From Bradyrhizobium ivorense (GTDB lineage Bacteria > Pseudomonadota > Alphaproteobacteria > Rhizobiales > Xanthobacteraceae), in the NCBI RefSeq assembly GCF_900696085.1, contig NZ_CAADFC020000009.1:62001-126000 (forward strand): a DNA stretch of 64,000 nucleotides, in the 5' to 3' direction. Positions 36,488-47,010 of this stretch are shown piece after piece (the stretch's first letter is position 1; each line of letters begins with the position of its first letter). A model generated the notes under the pieces. It had not been told where the DNA came from. It worked only from the letters and a program-made list of their open reading frames with translations, and did no database searches. The position numbers and the translations under genes are program-made.

Positions 36488-38120
36488 ATGCCGGAGAACG
36501 TTATGCGCTCTGCCTCTCCCTCTTCCCGCCTGGATTCACCTAAGGCGGCTCCTCGCAACGCCTATTTGATCGGAACAGGCATTGCCGCCTTGGCCGCAGC
36601 GGCCTACCTGCTCAAGGAGGGCGGCCTGCCGGGCCCAAATATCGTCCTTTTCGAACAAATGGAGCAGTTCGGCGGAAGCCTCGACGCACATGGCAATCCG
36701 AAGGAATGGATATGTCATGCGTGGCGGGCGCATGTTCGAGGAGAAGTTGAACTGCACCCACGACTTGTTGTCCTTCATTCCTTCGATTGCTGACCCGACG
36801 AAATCGGCCAAGGACGAACTGATGGAGTTTCATCAGGAATTCTTCTGGAACGACAAGGCGCGCTTGGTTTCCGGCGGCCAGATCGTCGACGTTTCCGATC
36901 TGGGTTTCAGCGAGAGAGATCGGCTCGACCTGATCGCCCTTTGCGCGACGCCAGAATCGGTGCTTGGCGTCAGGACGATCCAAGACTGGTTCGAACCCCG
37001 TTTCTTCCGCAGCAACTTCTGGCTCATCTGGTCCACGACGTTTGCTTTTGCGCCTTGGCATAGTGCGGTCGAGTTCAAGCGCTACTGTCTACGCTTCCTG
37101 CATCTGTTCTCGACGATCGATACGATGGGTGGAATCTATCGCACGCAGTTCAACCAGTTCGATGCAGTGGTCCGCCCGATCGTCGCATGGTTGAAGGCAC
37201 GCGGCGTCCGGCTCGAGATGTCGGCGGAAGTGACCGATGTTGATGTCGTGGTCGAGAGCGGGCAGAAGACCGCGACCCGTTTGCACTATCGGAAGGGCGG
37301 CGAGGATCGCACCGTCGATCTGGCCGAACGGGATGTTGTGTTCGTCACCAATGGGTCAATGACATCCGACACCAGCTACGGTTCTATGGACACGGTTCCG
37401 GTGCTGAATACGCAGCGAAGTGGAGGTTCCTGGCGACTTTGGGAGCGCCTGGCCGCTAAAAGCCCAGACTTCGGTCGGCCTGCTGCTTTCATTTCCAACA
37501 TCGACCAGTCCAAATGGGAGTCATTTACCGTCACTGCAGACGACTCGAGCTTCTTCGACCGACTAGAAGCCATCTCTGGTAGTCGAGCCGGCAAGGGCGG
37601 GCTGATAACGATCAAAGACTCCAGTTGGCTCCTGACCGTCGTCCTTAATCATCAACCGCACTATTACCAACAGCCGAAGGATGTCTGGGTCTGGTGGGGA
37701 TACGGACTTTTCCCGGACAAGCCGGGTCAATTCGTGCATAAACCTATGGCGGAGTGCACGGGGCGTGAAATCCTCACCGAGTTGCTTTCGCACCTGCGAT
37801 TTACAGAGAGCATTGCGCACATTCTCGACACTTCGCGCGTCATGACGTCGCTGATGCCTTACGTTACGGCCCAGTTCATGCCGCGCGGGAGGTCCGACCG
37901 ACCGAAGGTCATTCCGAACGGATCGCGCAATCTCGCCTTCATCGGCCAATTCTGCGAGATCCCCGACGACGTAGTCTTTACCGTCGAATATTCCGTGCGC
38001 GCGGCGCAGATCGCCGTTTTTGGCCTACTCGACGTGCAGCGTCCGGTCTCACCCTTTTACAAAGGCCAACATGATCCCAGCGTCCTCTTCGATGCCTGGA
38101 AGACGCTGCACCGTCACTGA
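36488..38120 (+). pseudogene. Oleate hydratase, frameshifted copy
   Basis: The first 73 codons give the dinucleotide-binding part AYLIGTGIAALAAAAYLLKE and MEQFGGSLDAHGNPKE. One extra base near 36708 then throws the frame; the next frame continues GYVMRGGRMFEEKLNCTHDL to the end (LFDAWKTLHRH). Joined, the protein would have about 543 residues, the length of the MCRA/OhyA family of FAD-binding oleate hydratases, which add water to the cis-9 double bond to give 10-hydroxystearate. The RGGRMFE and SSWLLT blocks are conserved with the intact copy at 38948. The frameshift probably inactivates it unless it is a sequence error. It heads an operon-like array with an SDR and the second hydratase. Confidence 0.85.
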
Positions 38121-38146
38121 TCAAGGGCAGGAAGCAAGGAGCTGCC

Positions 38147-38905
38147 ATGGGACGTGTGAACAACAAAGTCATTCTGGTGACGGGCGGGGCTCGTGGGATG
38201 GGTGCGGCTCATGCGCGCCTATTGGTGGCTGAGGGGGCCAAGGTCGTAATCACTGATATTCTGGATACGGAAGGCGGAGCTCTTGCCGCTCAACTTGGCG
38301 GATCCGCCGTGTATGTCCGTCAGGATGTTACCCGGTCGGAGGAGTGGGCCGAGACGGTCGCAAGCACCGAACGGCGGTTCGGCGCGCTGCACGGGCTGGT
38401 GAACAATGCTGGGATCGTCAACATGGCCTCCCTCGAGCAGCTCGCGCTCGACCAATGGAATAAGACCCTCGCCGTCAATCTCACCGGTGTATTCCTCGGA
38501 ATGCAGGCGGCCTTGCCGGCCATCAGGCGCGCCGGCGGAGGTTCGATTGTCAACATCTCGTCGGTCGAGGGGCTGCGAGGCAGTGCCGGGCTCCACGCCT
38601 ACGTCGCTTCCAAGTTCGGCGTGCGGGGCATAACCAAGTCCGCCGCGCTGGAAGCCGCGGCCTCGGGGGTCCGCGTCAACTCGATCCATCCCGGCTTCAT
38701 CGCCACTCCGATGAGCGAGAGCTTCGAGTCCTCTCTTTTCCCCATTCCGCTCGGCCGGCCAGCCGAGCCGCAGGAAGTGTCCCAGGCAGTCTTGTTCCTA
38801 CTCAGCGATGAGTCCAGCTACCTCACTGGTTCTGAGATCGTCATCGATGGCGGCCTGACGGTCGGCGTCCCGCGCAAATGCCCGGCGCCCGAGAACATCT
38901 TCTGA
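38147..38905 (+). CDS. Short-chain dehydrogenase, probable hydroxy-fatty-acid oxidoreductase
   Basis: The 252-residue product is a classical SDR: cofactor motif TGGARGMGAA (residues 11-20), NNAG at 86-89, catalytic Ser in NISSVEG, YVASK tetrad, and the C-terminal SSYLTGSEIVIDGGL. The Asp at the end of the second strand (VVITDIL) indicates NAD(H) preference. The gene lies 26 bases after one oleate hydratase and 42 bases before another, so oxidation of 10-hydroxystearate to the 10-oxo acid is a reasonable inference. Its sequence alone would also allow a steroid or sugar alcohol substrate. The ATG at 38147 has GCAAGGAG upstream. Confidence 0.85.
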   Translation: MGRVNNKVILVTGGARGMGAAHARLLVAEGAKVVITDILDTEGGALAAQLGGSAVYVRQDVTRSEEWAETVASTERRFGALHGLVNNAGIVNMASLEQLALDQWNKTLAVNLTGVFLGMQAALPAIRRAGGGSIVNISSVEGLRGSAGLHAYVASKFGVRGITKSAALEAAASGVRVNSIHPGFIATPMSESFESSLFPIPLGRPAEPQEVSQAVLFLLSDESSYLTGSEIVIDGGLTVGVPRKCPAPENIF

Positions 38906-38947
38906 TAAGCCCAACTGATCGTCAATCCCACCCGGACGGAGTGTTCC

Positions 38948-40693
38948 ATGTATCATGGTAGCGGAAATTACGAAGCATTTGCCCGCCCCCGCAAACCTGA
39001 AGGAGTGGACAATAAGACGGCGTGGTTCGTTGGTGCAGGCCTGGCAGCGCTTTCCGGCGCAGCCTTCCTGATCCGCGACGGCCATATGCGCGGCGATCGG
39101 ATCACCATCTTCGAACGGCTCAAGCTACCGGGCGGGGCGCTCGACGGTGGCCAAGACCTGGAAAGGGGATTCGTGATCCGGGGAGGCCGCGAAATGGAGG
39201 ATCATTTCGAGTGTCTATGGGATTTGTACCGGTCGATCCCTTCGCTCGAAATAGAAGGTGCCAGCGTCCTCGACGAATTCTACTGGTTGAACAAGGATGA
39301 TCCGAACTACTCGTTGCAGCGGGCGACTGTGAACCAGGGACAGGATGCGCGCACAGACGGCCTTTTCAGGCTGAGCGAAAGGGCGTTCAAGGAATTGATT
39401 GCAGTCTTTCTTGCCTCCCGTGAGGAGACGGAAAACAAGCGCATCGACGAAGTGTTCGGAAGTGATTTCCTGAACAGCAATTTCTGGCTTTATTGGCGAA
39501 CGATGTTCGCTTTTCAGGAATGGCATTCTGCTCTCGAGATGAAGCTTTATCTGCATCGGTTTGTTCATCATATTGGCGGCCTGCCGGATTTCAGCGCGCT
39601 GAAGTTTACCAGGTACAATCAGTATGAATCGCTGGTTCTACCGCTGTGCAAATGGCTGTTGGAGCAGGGCGTTAACTTCCGCTACGGCGTCGAAGTCACC
39701 AATGTCGATTTCGACATCAAGGCCGGATGCAAGCAAGCCACGGCCATTCACTGGCTGGAGGACGGCGTCGCAGGCGGTATCGGCCTGGGCGCCGACGACC
39801 TTGTATTCATGACGATCGGCTCGCTCACCGAAAACTCGGACAAGGGAGACCATCACACGCCCTCTAGGCTCGACCAAGGCCCGGCGCCTGCTTGGGATCT
39901 GTGGCGACGTATTGCTGCCAAAGACGCGGCCTTCGGCCGCCCGGACGTCTTCGCCGGCAACATCCCTGCAACCAAATGGGAATCGGCGACCATCACGACT
40001 CTGGACGCGCGCATTCCGGCATACATCCGTAAGATCGCTAAACGTGACCCGTTCAGCGGCAAGGTCGTCACGGGAGGGATTGTCACGGCGAAGGACTCGA
40101 GCTGGCTGCTCAGTTGGACCGTAAACCGCCAGCCGCATTTCAAGCACCAGTCCAACGATCAGATCGTCGTCTGGCTCTATTCGCTTTTTGTTGATAGGCT
40201 CGGTGATTACGTGAACAAGCCAATGCAACATTGCACGGGCGAGGAAATCACGCAGGAATGGCTTTATCACCTCGGCGTGCCAGTCGAGGACATACCGGGA
40301 CTCGCCGCGACGGCGGCAAAAACAGTGCCGGTGATGATGCCCTACGTCACCTCTCTCTTCATGCCGCGCAAGGCGGGTGATCGGCCAAATGTTGTGCCGA
40401 ACGGCGCCGCCAACTTTGCTTTCGTCGGCCAGTTCGCTGAGTCGGCGGAGCGCGATTGCGTCTTCACGACGGAATACTCGGTTCGCACGGCGATGGAGGC
40501 CGTATACACGCTCATCAACGTCGAACGTTGTGTGCCGGAGGTGTTCAATTCGACCTATGATATCCGCAAGCTGCTCGCGGGAATCCGCGGGCTGCGCGAT
40601 GGCAAGGAAGTCCAGATCCCGGAACAGGCGTTCTTGCGCAAGCTGATGCTGAAGAATATCGGCGCTACAGAGTCCGGCAAAACCGCTCTATGA
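38948..40693 (+). CDS. Oleate hydratase (MCRA family), intact
   Basis: The 581-residue product has the N-terminal FAD-binding motif AWFVGAGLAALSGAAFL and the family-specific blocks RGGREMEDHFECLWDLY, SNFWLYWRTMFAFQEWHS, AKDSSWLLSWTVNRQPHF and FAFVGQFAE. These match OhyA-type fatty acid double-bond hydratases, which use FAD structurally and act on free unsaturated fatty acids in the cytoplasm, giving 10-hydroxy acids. Such enzymes detoxify unsaturated fatty acids and may supply oxidised fatty acid signals. The ATG has GGAGTG before it. The sequence is related to but clearly different from the frameshifted copy upstream, so the pair is not a recent duplication. Confidence 0.9.
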   Translation: MYHGSGNYEAFARPRKPEGVDNKTAWFVGAGLAALSGAAFLIRDGHMRGDRITIFERLKLPGGALDGGQDLERGFVIRGGREMEDHFECLWDLYRSIPSLEIEGASVLDEFYWLNKDDPNYSLQRATVNQGQDARTDGLFRLSERAFKELIAVFLASREETENKRIDEVFGSDFLNSNFWLYWRTMFAFQEWHSALEMKLYLHRFVHHIGGLPDFSALKFTRYNQYESLVLPLCKWLLEQGVNFRYGVEVTNVDFDIKAGCKQATAIHWLEDGVAGGIGLGADDLVFMTIGSLTENSDKGDHHTPSRLDQGPAPAWDLWRRIAAKDAAFGRPDVFAGNIPATKWESATITTLDARIPAYIRKIAKRDPFSGKVVTGGIVTAKDSSWLLSWTVNRQPHFKHQSNDQIVVWLYSLFVDRLGDYVNKPMQHCTGEEITQEWLYHLGVPVEDIPGLAATAAKTVPVMMPYVTSLFMPRKAGDRPNVVPNGAANFAFVGQFAESAERDCVFTTEYSVRTAMEAVYTLINVERCVPEVFNSTYDIRKLLAGIRGLRDGKEVQIPEQAFLRKLMLKNIGATESGKTAL

Positions 40694-41337
40694 ATATCAT
40701 CTGATCGCCGGGTGACCATCCTGCGGTCGCCATGGGTTGATCGCCCGGTCGTTGAAAAGACCCTTCGTGCTGTCCCTACGCTCTGCTCCGGAGGGGCAAG
40801 CGCCGCCTCGCCGCGCGCGCCAACCGTCGAGCCCAGCAACGCAAAGCTTGAACCATGAGCGAACTCGCGGACGAATAGCGGCAACCATCACCGCTGCAGG
40901 CTGCGAATATAAACCGAAATATAGACAACGTCGATCATTCGCATGATCACCACACCGCCTCAGTGTATCCCTAACGGCTGGCCCACAGAAATCAATGCGC
41001 TCATGCCATAGAACCACGCCGCCAGCGGCCTTTAGCTCGCGGCCTCCCGCGTTCTTTCGCCAGCAGCCGCGGCACGGACCGGAACATAAGCGATGCGGTT
41101 CTCTATTTCGATCGTGGCCTTATGCAAAATACGGGCACTAATGCCTGGCCGGCCTTGCTGCCTTTACACCCGCATCCGTTTTCAGCAAACGGCGGCAATG
41201 AGCTGGCCGCTGGCGGCTCGAAAATTCTTCGCTTCTACCGAAAGCGCATTGCCATCAGAACTGGCCGATCAGACGATCTTGGGGAAGTATTGCGCGACCG
41301 CCCCAAGCTCGTCGCTCATATCGATCGACTCGACCGC
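40694..41337. other. Intergenic region
   Basis: No gene is called. On the minus strand, beyond the phasin stop, frames such as VESIDMSDELGAVAQYF and NALSVEAKNFRAASGQLIAA are protein-like but interrupted by stops, so a decayed gene may be present. Confidence 0.4.
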
Positions 41338-41724
41338 TCACCGCTGATGTTGTTGTATCTTGAGATTATCCAACAATTTCGAGCCTTCACTGAACGATCT
41401 CGACCAGGATCGCTCTGCAAAGTCCAGATAGATTTTCAGCAACTCGGAGGGATTTTTGACCTCGGCAACGACTTTTAGAAAATTGGCCTGATCGTGCAAA
41501 GAGGAAGCAGCCAATCTCAATCCGTCTTTCAAAGCCGCCGCGAAGAAGTTTGTCGTTGCTTCGATCGACTTCTGCCATTCTGGAAACACAAATGAGCCGC
41601 GCGCGGCTGCGGTCGACTCCTTAGTGTGCTCGGCGGCGCCACCTAGCCCAGCGGCCGATGCCTGGGCCACTTGCGGCCCTTGTTGTGTACGGCGTTTCTC
41701 GTCTTCGGCTACACTCGATGCCAT
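41338..41724 (-). CDS. Phasin-like protein
   Basis: The 128-residue product is helical, with the pattern PEWQKSIEATTNFFAAALKD, AASSLHDQANFLKVVAEVKN and FAERSWSRSFSEGSKLLDN, typical of the Phasin_2 group that coats polyhydroxyalkanoate granules. The first 40 residues are Ala/Gln-rich and unstructured. The ATG at 41724 has GAGGAGA at the right distance and is preferred over 41739. It is transcribed toward the oleate hydratase operon, convergent with it. PHA granules are abundant in bacteroids, so a symbiotic storage role is plausible. No PHA synthase is in the window. Confidence 0.7.
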   Translation of the reverse strand: MASSVAEDEKRRTQQGPQVAQASAAGLGGAAEHTKESTAAARGSFVFPEWQKSIEATTNFFAAALKDGLRLAASSLHDQANFLKVVAEVKNPSELLKIYLDFAERSWSRSFSEGSKLLDNLKIQQHQR

Positions 41725-42859
41725 TGCATGTCTCCTCACTGAAGGACTGTAACGTTATGATTGGTTTCGCGGCTCAGCTCCCATCAACCGTCAGAGCCTA
41801 ACACGATCTCCAATATGTGATACCTACCTCTTTTGGTAGCTTCGATCGCAAGGACTGACTTCACGACGACATACAACGCGAGCATGCTAGCGGCGGATTA
41901 TTTAGCTTGCTGGACTCTGGTAGGCGCCCGACGGCAAATTGCGGCGATAGTATTCGCGAGCAGAGGCGATACAGATCGCTGAGCGCCGGATTGTGTAGGA
42001 CGCGAACGGCAGGGCCGCCACGATGACGCCATCGCGGTCAATCAGCGATTGGTTCGAAGAGGCGGGGCGCAGAAGTACGATGCGCGTTCGCTTGCATGGT
42101 GGCGACTTTGGTCTTCTAGGGGGCTCGATTTGGGCGGCCGAGAGTGTGTGGTGGATTTTGCGACGATAGATGCGCGAGGGGAGATTGCCGGCTCATACGG
42201 TCATTGGCCGTGCTTTGAGGTTCCGAGGCTGTATTTCACGAAGAGCAGCTTTTGCAGACCGGGGGAAGCGTCTGCAAATGGCATGTCGCAAAGCCGTTGA
42301 AGGGGCTAAGCAGCATCCGGGGTAAAAAAGCAGGTGGATTGAATCGGGAGGTTTTCAAGAGAGCTCGACTATGCCGACCTCACCGAACGCTGTCAGGGTT
42401 TGGAGCGCCTTGCACTCGAAACGGCAGGCACGCTTGAGAATAATGCTTAACGTCAAATGTGTGCGTGATGTGCTGGCCCAGAGATCTGGAAGTGATGCGC
42501 GATGACTAGCTGCAGTCGCTCCCAACGGAAGCCGTGAAGCTCGAGCTCAATCCGGTCCACCGCAGTCGTCGGGCCACTAAGGGCTTAGGTCTGACCTCAA
42601 TCAGTAGCGTCCGGCTAATGACACATCTGTCCGGAACCCATCACCACCGTACAGGTAGCCTAGTGTAAAGCGTTCTTTCTTCTCTTTATGGCCTGACTCT
42701 CGCACGCTGGTTGCTGATACATGTATGGTTTGGTTGCTTAGATGACGGCACTCGTTAAACAGCCCAGCCGCTTCTTAGCGCACGCTCGTCCGGGTGGCGC
42801 CTCGAGCTGTCCGTTTTTCCATGGTGCGACCCTCAGGCGCGATCGGCGTTCCGATATTG
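41725..42859. other. About 1.1 kb without a gene
   Basis: Frames such as 42049-42300 (+) have no motif or ribosome site. The region separates the phasin gene from the IS481 relic. Confidence 0.4.
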
Positions 42860-43471
42860 GAACGATGCTACCTTGGTCCGCTGACAAGAACGCACGCCGC
42901 GTCGAATCCTCTCGCCCTGTTGCCGGTCAGTACAGTGTGGATCTGGTAAGGGACAACTGCCGCCAACTCGTCGAGGAGGGCTCTGGCCGCGGCGCCCGTG
43001 GCCTTTCTCACCAGCCATGCAAAGGCATACTTGGCGGTCCGGTCCACCGCCACGAAGAGATAGAGTTTGCCTTCCTCGGTCGAACCTCGGCGATGTCGAT
43101 GTGGAAGTAGCCAATGGGGTAGCGCTTGAAGGGTTGCCTGGCTGGCTTGTCGCCGGCGATCTCGGGCAAGCGGCTGATCCCGTGGCGCTGCAGGCAGCGG
43201 ATCGTTGCCTGCAATGCGTAGAGACAGTCATCCAGAGGCAGCAACGTGTGCTTGCGGAAGGCGACGACCATCGCCTCTTCTGCGGTCGAGAGCGCACGGT
43301 CTTGGGGCCCATCGGCGCATTGTGGACGAAGGCGCGTTTACGCCACTTGGCGACGGGCTTCTGATTGAGACCGTGCTGGGCGGCTAATTTTTTGAGCGAA
43401 GCCTTCGATCGTTGTATCGCCGCTCGGGTGGCGTGCGTGGTCGTGGCGCTGCCATGGAGTATCTGGCCCAT
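42860..43471 (-). pseudogene. IS481-family transposase fragment
   Basis: Read leftward from 43471, pieces in three frames give MGQILHGSATTTHATRAAIQ, ASLKKLAAQHGLNQKPVAKW, VVAFRKHTLLPLDDCLYALQ, LQRHGISRLPEIAGDKPARQ, YPIGYFHIDIAEV and VDRTAKYAFAWLVRKATGAA. These are the HTH region and the first part of the DDE domain of IS481 transposases. The fragment ends after YQIHTVLTGN, before the remaining catalytic acids, and contains at least three frameshifts. It is a dead, 3'-truncated element. Confidence 0.85.
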
Positions 43472-43533
43472 AGGTCCTCCCGGAATGAGGACCAGCACGG
43501 CTGATTCCCCGCACTCCGGGACTAGGCACCTAA

Positions 43534-44549
43534 TCAGATAGCATGCTGTCCAATGCCCTGCGGATCTTGGTCGCCCGCGACGTCTCGATTAGATGCACTG
43601 TAATTTAGAGGGCCGCGCTGGACAGCAAAGGCTTCGCGCCTTTCGGCCAACGATTCCGATTTGGGGGCGCGACTGCTGGTACTCACATCTTCGTCTCTGA
43701 AACCAAACCGGTTGCTTGCAGCTTCCTCGATGACTTTGCCCGAGTGGGAGTGCTTGTAAAACAACGCCGGGAGGACCTTTTCCCGTGAAACAGATTGATC
43801 TCAGCATGTTCGAGCATCGCGTCCGCCAGTGCAGATTGCATGCTGAACATCAGGCAATCGCTAGCAGATTTCTGCGCGCCAACCCCGATAATGGCCCACT
43901 TCGGCTCCGTCCCCAGCTGTTGTAGCGTTTCCCGTCGCGGTTGGGAGTATGGGGCGATGAAGGTGTAAAGGTCGGCCGGCTCCATCACGATGACCGTCGG
44001 AGCCGCCGCGGCCCGGGTTCGAACATCAGCAGCAAAATGGTGCGCCTCGCCATCTGCCAACCGCACGATAGCACGCCAGGCACCGGTCGATGATCGGTTT
44101 GTCAACGCTTCGAGAAAACTGGCAGGCGAACCCATGTATCTGAGATTAAGATCCGGGTAACGCTTGTTGTAGCTGTCAGCTAAGCGATCAATATTGTCGA
44201 CATCGAGGGAGAGCAGTTTTTCGTCGGTCTGGATGTTGGCGGCCAGATTGCGAGCGACTTGCTGACCGTAGTCGACTAGGCCGGGCGAAATTCCCGCCTG
44301 GCTGGCACGCTGAAGTGTTCGCCTAAGCAACTGGAGTTTTTCGTCAATGCGGGCCGGCCGAATAGGTTGCGACGTGGTTCCGCGATCGGTCTCACGAGAT
44401 GGCCCGGCCGAGTGCTACCATTCGTCAATGGATCGAGGCGGGTCCGATCGCACGGAATCCAGCTGAGCAGCAAAATCAGCTTCCTGGGTCGGTCCGTCGT
44501 CCTGAGAAGTCTCGCGCCGTACGCTCAGTCGTGAAATGCAGCCGCCCAT
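43534..44549 (-). pseudogene. YopJ-family (NopJ/HopZ-like) type III acetyltransferase effector, broken
   Basis: From an ATG at 44549 with AAGAGGTAAGA upstream, the gene starts MGGCISRLS, an N-myristoylation (Gly2) plus palmitoylation (Cys4) signal for host membrane targeting. Codon 45 is an in-frame TAG (44415-44417). The frame then continues without loss through RYMGSPASFLEALTN, the catalytic His block GEAHHFAADVR, the Glu block VIVMEPADLY and the catalytic Cys block SASDCLMFSMQSAL, all in the order of the YopJ Ser/Thr acetyltransferase triad. Near 43775 a frameshift separates NLFHGK from FYKHSHSGKVIEE, the conserved C-terminus. Two lesions in different places show it is a pseudogene despite a complete catalytic triad. 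Confidence 0.85.
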
Positions 44550-44767
44550 TCTTACCTCTTGTTGAAAGGAACCCGACCGGGCTCGCCACGAGCTCGCCCG
44601 CAAGGGCTGATATGAGTCTAAATCGCGCATTGAGCGCCGTCGAAGGTCCGGGATGAGGCTTCTCGCTCGATGGTGCGAGCGCTTGCCACGGTTGACTAAG
44701 GTTCCTGAGGATTAATGATGAGAGCTGCATCAGGAGTCCCTGATGTCTCTTAGTTCAAGGGCGCGCT
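44550..44767. other. Gap between the two dead effector genes
   Basis: No convincing tts box is seen upstream of the YopJ-like gene. Confidence 0.4.
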
Positions 44768-45325
44768 TCATAGCGCGAGGCCGCGGTCTGCGAGCAACTG
44801 ATGCATCAGTGCGCCCTTGATCTCGCGGGCGATTTCCTTATTGATCTGGGCACCGAGCTCCCGCTCGGCATCGGCGTCGCCGTCAGGCCATGCTCGGCAA
44901 GCCGCTGCGCCAGGCGGCTGTTGAACTCGTCGCCCATCGCAGCGAGGAGCCGCTCCTGCATTACTTCATAGGCTCGGGGCGCAATGCGGCTCACCACCGT
45001 CTCCCGGGGTTGCCAGCGGGTCGCCAGATAGTCGGCGAATCCCGTCGCCTCCTGGTTTCGCACCGACGTCTCGGCCGCAGCAATGTCGTGCTCGGTGACG
45101 TGCGAGACAGCGAACAAGCGCATGTTCGGAGCGATGTGCAGCAGCTGCAGCACATCGCGCAGCTTGACTTGATAGGCGAGATAAACCTCGATCGTCGTCG
45201 ACGAAGCGGAGCGAGCTGACCTTGTCGCGCGCAATTCCCTCCAACGCGTCCAGGCGAAACATGACGCGGCCCTGCTGCAGGAGCTCGTCGAGCCGCTCGT
45301 CATAGGCTCCATTATCCACCGTCAA
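44768..45325 (-). pseudogene. C-terminal fragment of a NopM/IpaH-type E3 ubiquitin ligase
   Basis: Pieces in different frames give LLQQGRVMFRLDALEGIARD, EVYLAYQVKLRDVLQLLHIA, EATGFADYLATRWQPRETVV, FNSRLAQRLAEHGL and, after another shift, DADAERELGAQINKEIAREI ending HQLLADRGLAL. This is the end of the NEL ubiquitin-ligase domain of NopM. The leucine-rich repeats and the catalytic cysteine region upstream are absent, so no activity is possible. It neighbours the broken YopJ-like effector, marking a graveyard of type III effectors. Confidence 0.8.
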
Positions 45326-45699
45326 ATCGAGGAGAGATCAGCGGGACCCGTCAGTGTGGATAGGCATGCGACGTTATGAGGCTTAGCTGTCGATAAGCTG
45401 ACGGGCCTCGGAAGAATTCCTTTGCAGCATGAGCGGGCAATAGACTGTCGAGAATTTTGAGCGCCCAAGACGATAGCGGCGATCTGGGTCGGAAGAGCGC
45501 GGTAGGCAGGTTCTTCCGAGTCAACCCAAACCCGACAAGAAGGCGCGGCGCAACACCAGAGCTTCCTTAAAAAGATCGAACGCTTCATCGAGACAACTGT
45601 TGCCCATCGCTCAGGCCGATCTACTTCCTTGCCGGAAGACTTGACGCGCGATATGACCGGGGAGTGACCTGTGATCAGATCGTCCAGCGCTGCGATAGG
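45326..45699. other. Junction between effector relic and duplicated MFS copy
   Basis: A minus-strand frame at 45322-45588 has no recognised features. Similarity to copy A of the duplication starts near 45700. Confidence 0.4.
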
Positions 45700-47010
45700 C
45701 TTCGCTTATTCGCAGCGCTTTGAATTTTTCGGCGGCGCGGTCTCGAGCATCATCAGCATGGCGCAGAGTCCGGCCGCGTTGGCGACAAGCATGTACCAGG
45801 CGGGCGCCAGCGCGTTTCCGGTAACGTGGATGAGCCAGGCGACGACGGGGTTGAGCTGTGCCTCCGAATATCGCTATCGCAAAAGCGTAAATCGTCGCAA
45901 AGGCGCCACCGCGAATGTTCTTGGGCAAACCGTCGGCCATACTCACATAGAAGGCGCTATACGGGATCGTTCCGATCAGGGTGAGCGCGCCGAGGCCTCC
46001 GAGAAGTGGATGGCACTGCGGCTTTCTACGATCCACAAGAACACCGGATAGGTCATCAGCAACGCAGTGATCTGCGGCCATATCATGATGTGCCGGCGTC
46101 CGGCCCGATCCGCGAGCCAACCGCCCAGCAGTGCGGCAGCAATTCCTACCGTATTGCTGACGAGCGTGGTGGCAAAGGCGAGAGGCGCAGAAACTTGCAG
46201 GGTGTTCAGCGCATAGGTGGTCATATATTCCCTGATGTAGGTGATAACCGTGCAGCTGGCCAAAACAACGAATCCCAAACTCATCATGCGGCGAGCGGCA
46301 AGCGATCTCCTTACAGGCCGGACTACGGGAGCCGGCGCTTCGGCGCGGTGCAACGTTTCGGGCAGGGCGCTCCGCAACCAAAGTCCAAACGGCAGCGTAG
46401 CGGCGCCAAGCAAAAGCGCGATCCGCCATCCGTACGCGTGCAGTGCCTCGCTTGTCATGGTGGGGGAGAGTATTTCTCCAACCAACGCTCCGGCGGTTGC
46501 AGCTATCTGCTGGCTGGCAGGCTGAAACGAGACAGCAAGACCGCGGGCCTCAGCCGGGGCCGCTTCCATCAAATAGGCGGTCGTCGGGCCAACCTCACCG
46601 TCCAGCGCGAAGCCCTGCACCAAGCGTGCGAAAATGACCAGCAACGGAGCGGCAACTCCTATTGTCTCGTACGAAGGCGTAATCGCCAACACAAGGATCG
46701 CGGCGCTCATCATTGCAAAGCTGGTGGTCATCGCGGGCTGGCGCCCGACCCGATCCGAGTACGAGCCGAGTACGATGGCCCCTATCGGTCGCGTCACAAA
46801 ACCCGCGCCAAACGTCGCGAGCGACATCATGAGGCTGGCGAACGGGTCGCTTGCTGGGAAGAACGCCTGACCGATCTGGATAGCGAAAAAGCTGTGGGTT
46901 CCGAAGTCGTAGAATTCAAGAATATTGCCGATCGTTGCACCCAACACGGCGCGTCCGGTCAAGCGTTCGTCTGCCGCAACGAGGACCGGCTCCAGCTTCT
47001 TTCGAGTCAT
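45700..47010 (-). pseudogene. MFS transporter, broken copy B
   Basis: The gene is a close relative of the intact transporter at 23503-24810 from MTRKK to the last helix. A one-base deletion near 46010 (GAAGTGGATGGCACTG against GAAGTGCGAGAGCACTG) shifts the frame in the second half, and a one-base insertion near 45850 (GACGGGG against GATGGG) shifts it back. The segment between encodes missense sequence instead of helices 9-11. One further difference is FALDGEVG where the intact copy and the family have FALGGEVG. The terminal residues also differ. It cannot be functional. Confidence 0.85.

Noticed and set aside
44687..44704. GTCAACCGTGGCAAGCGC upstream of the YopJ-like relic as a tts box
   Set aside because: Too few matches to the consensus and no TCGAAAG core.
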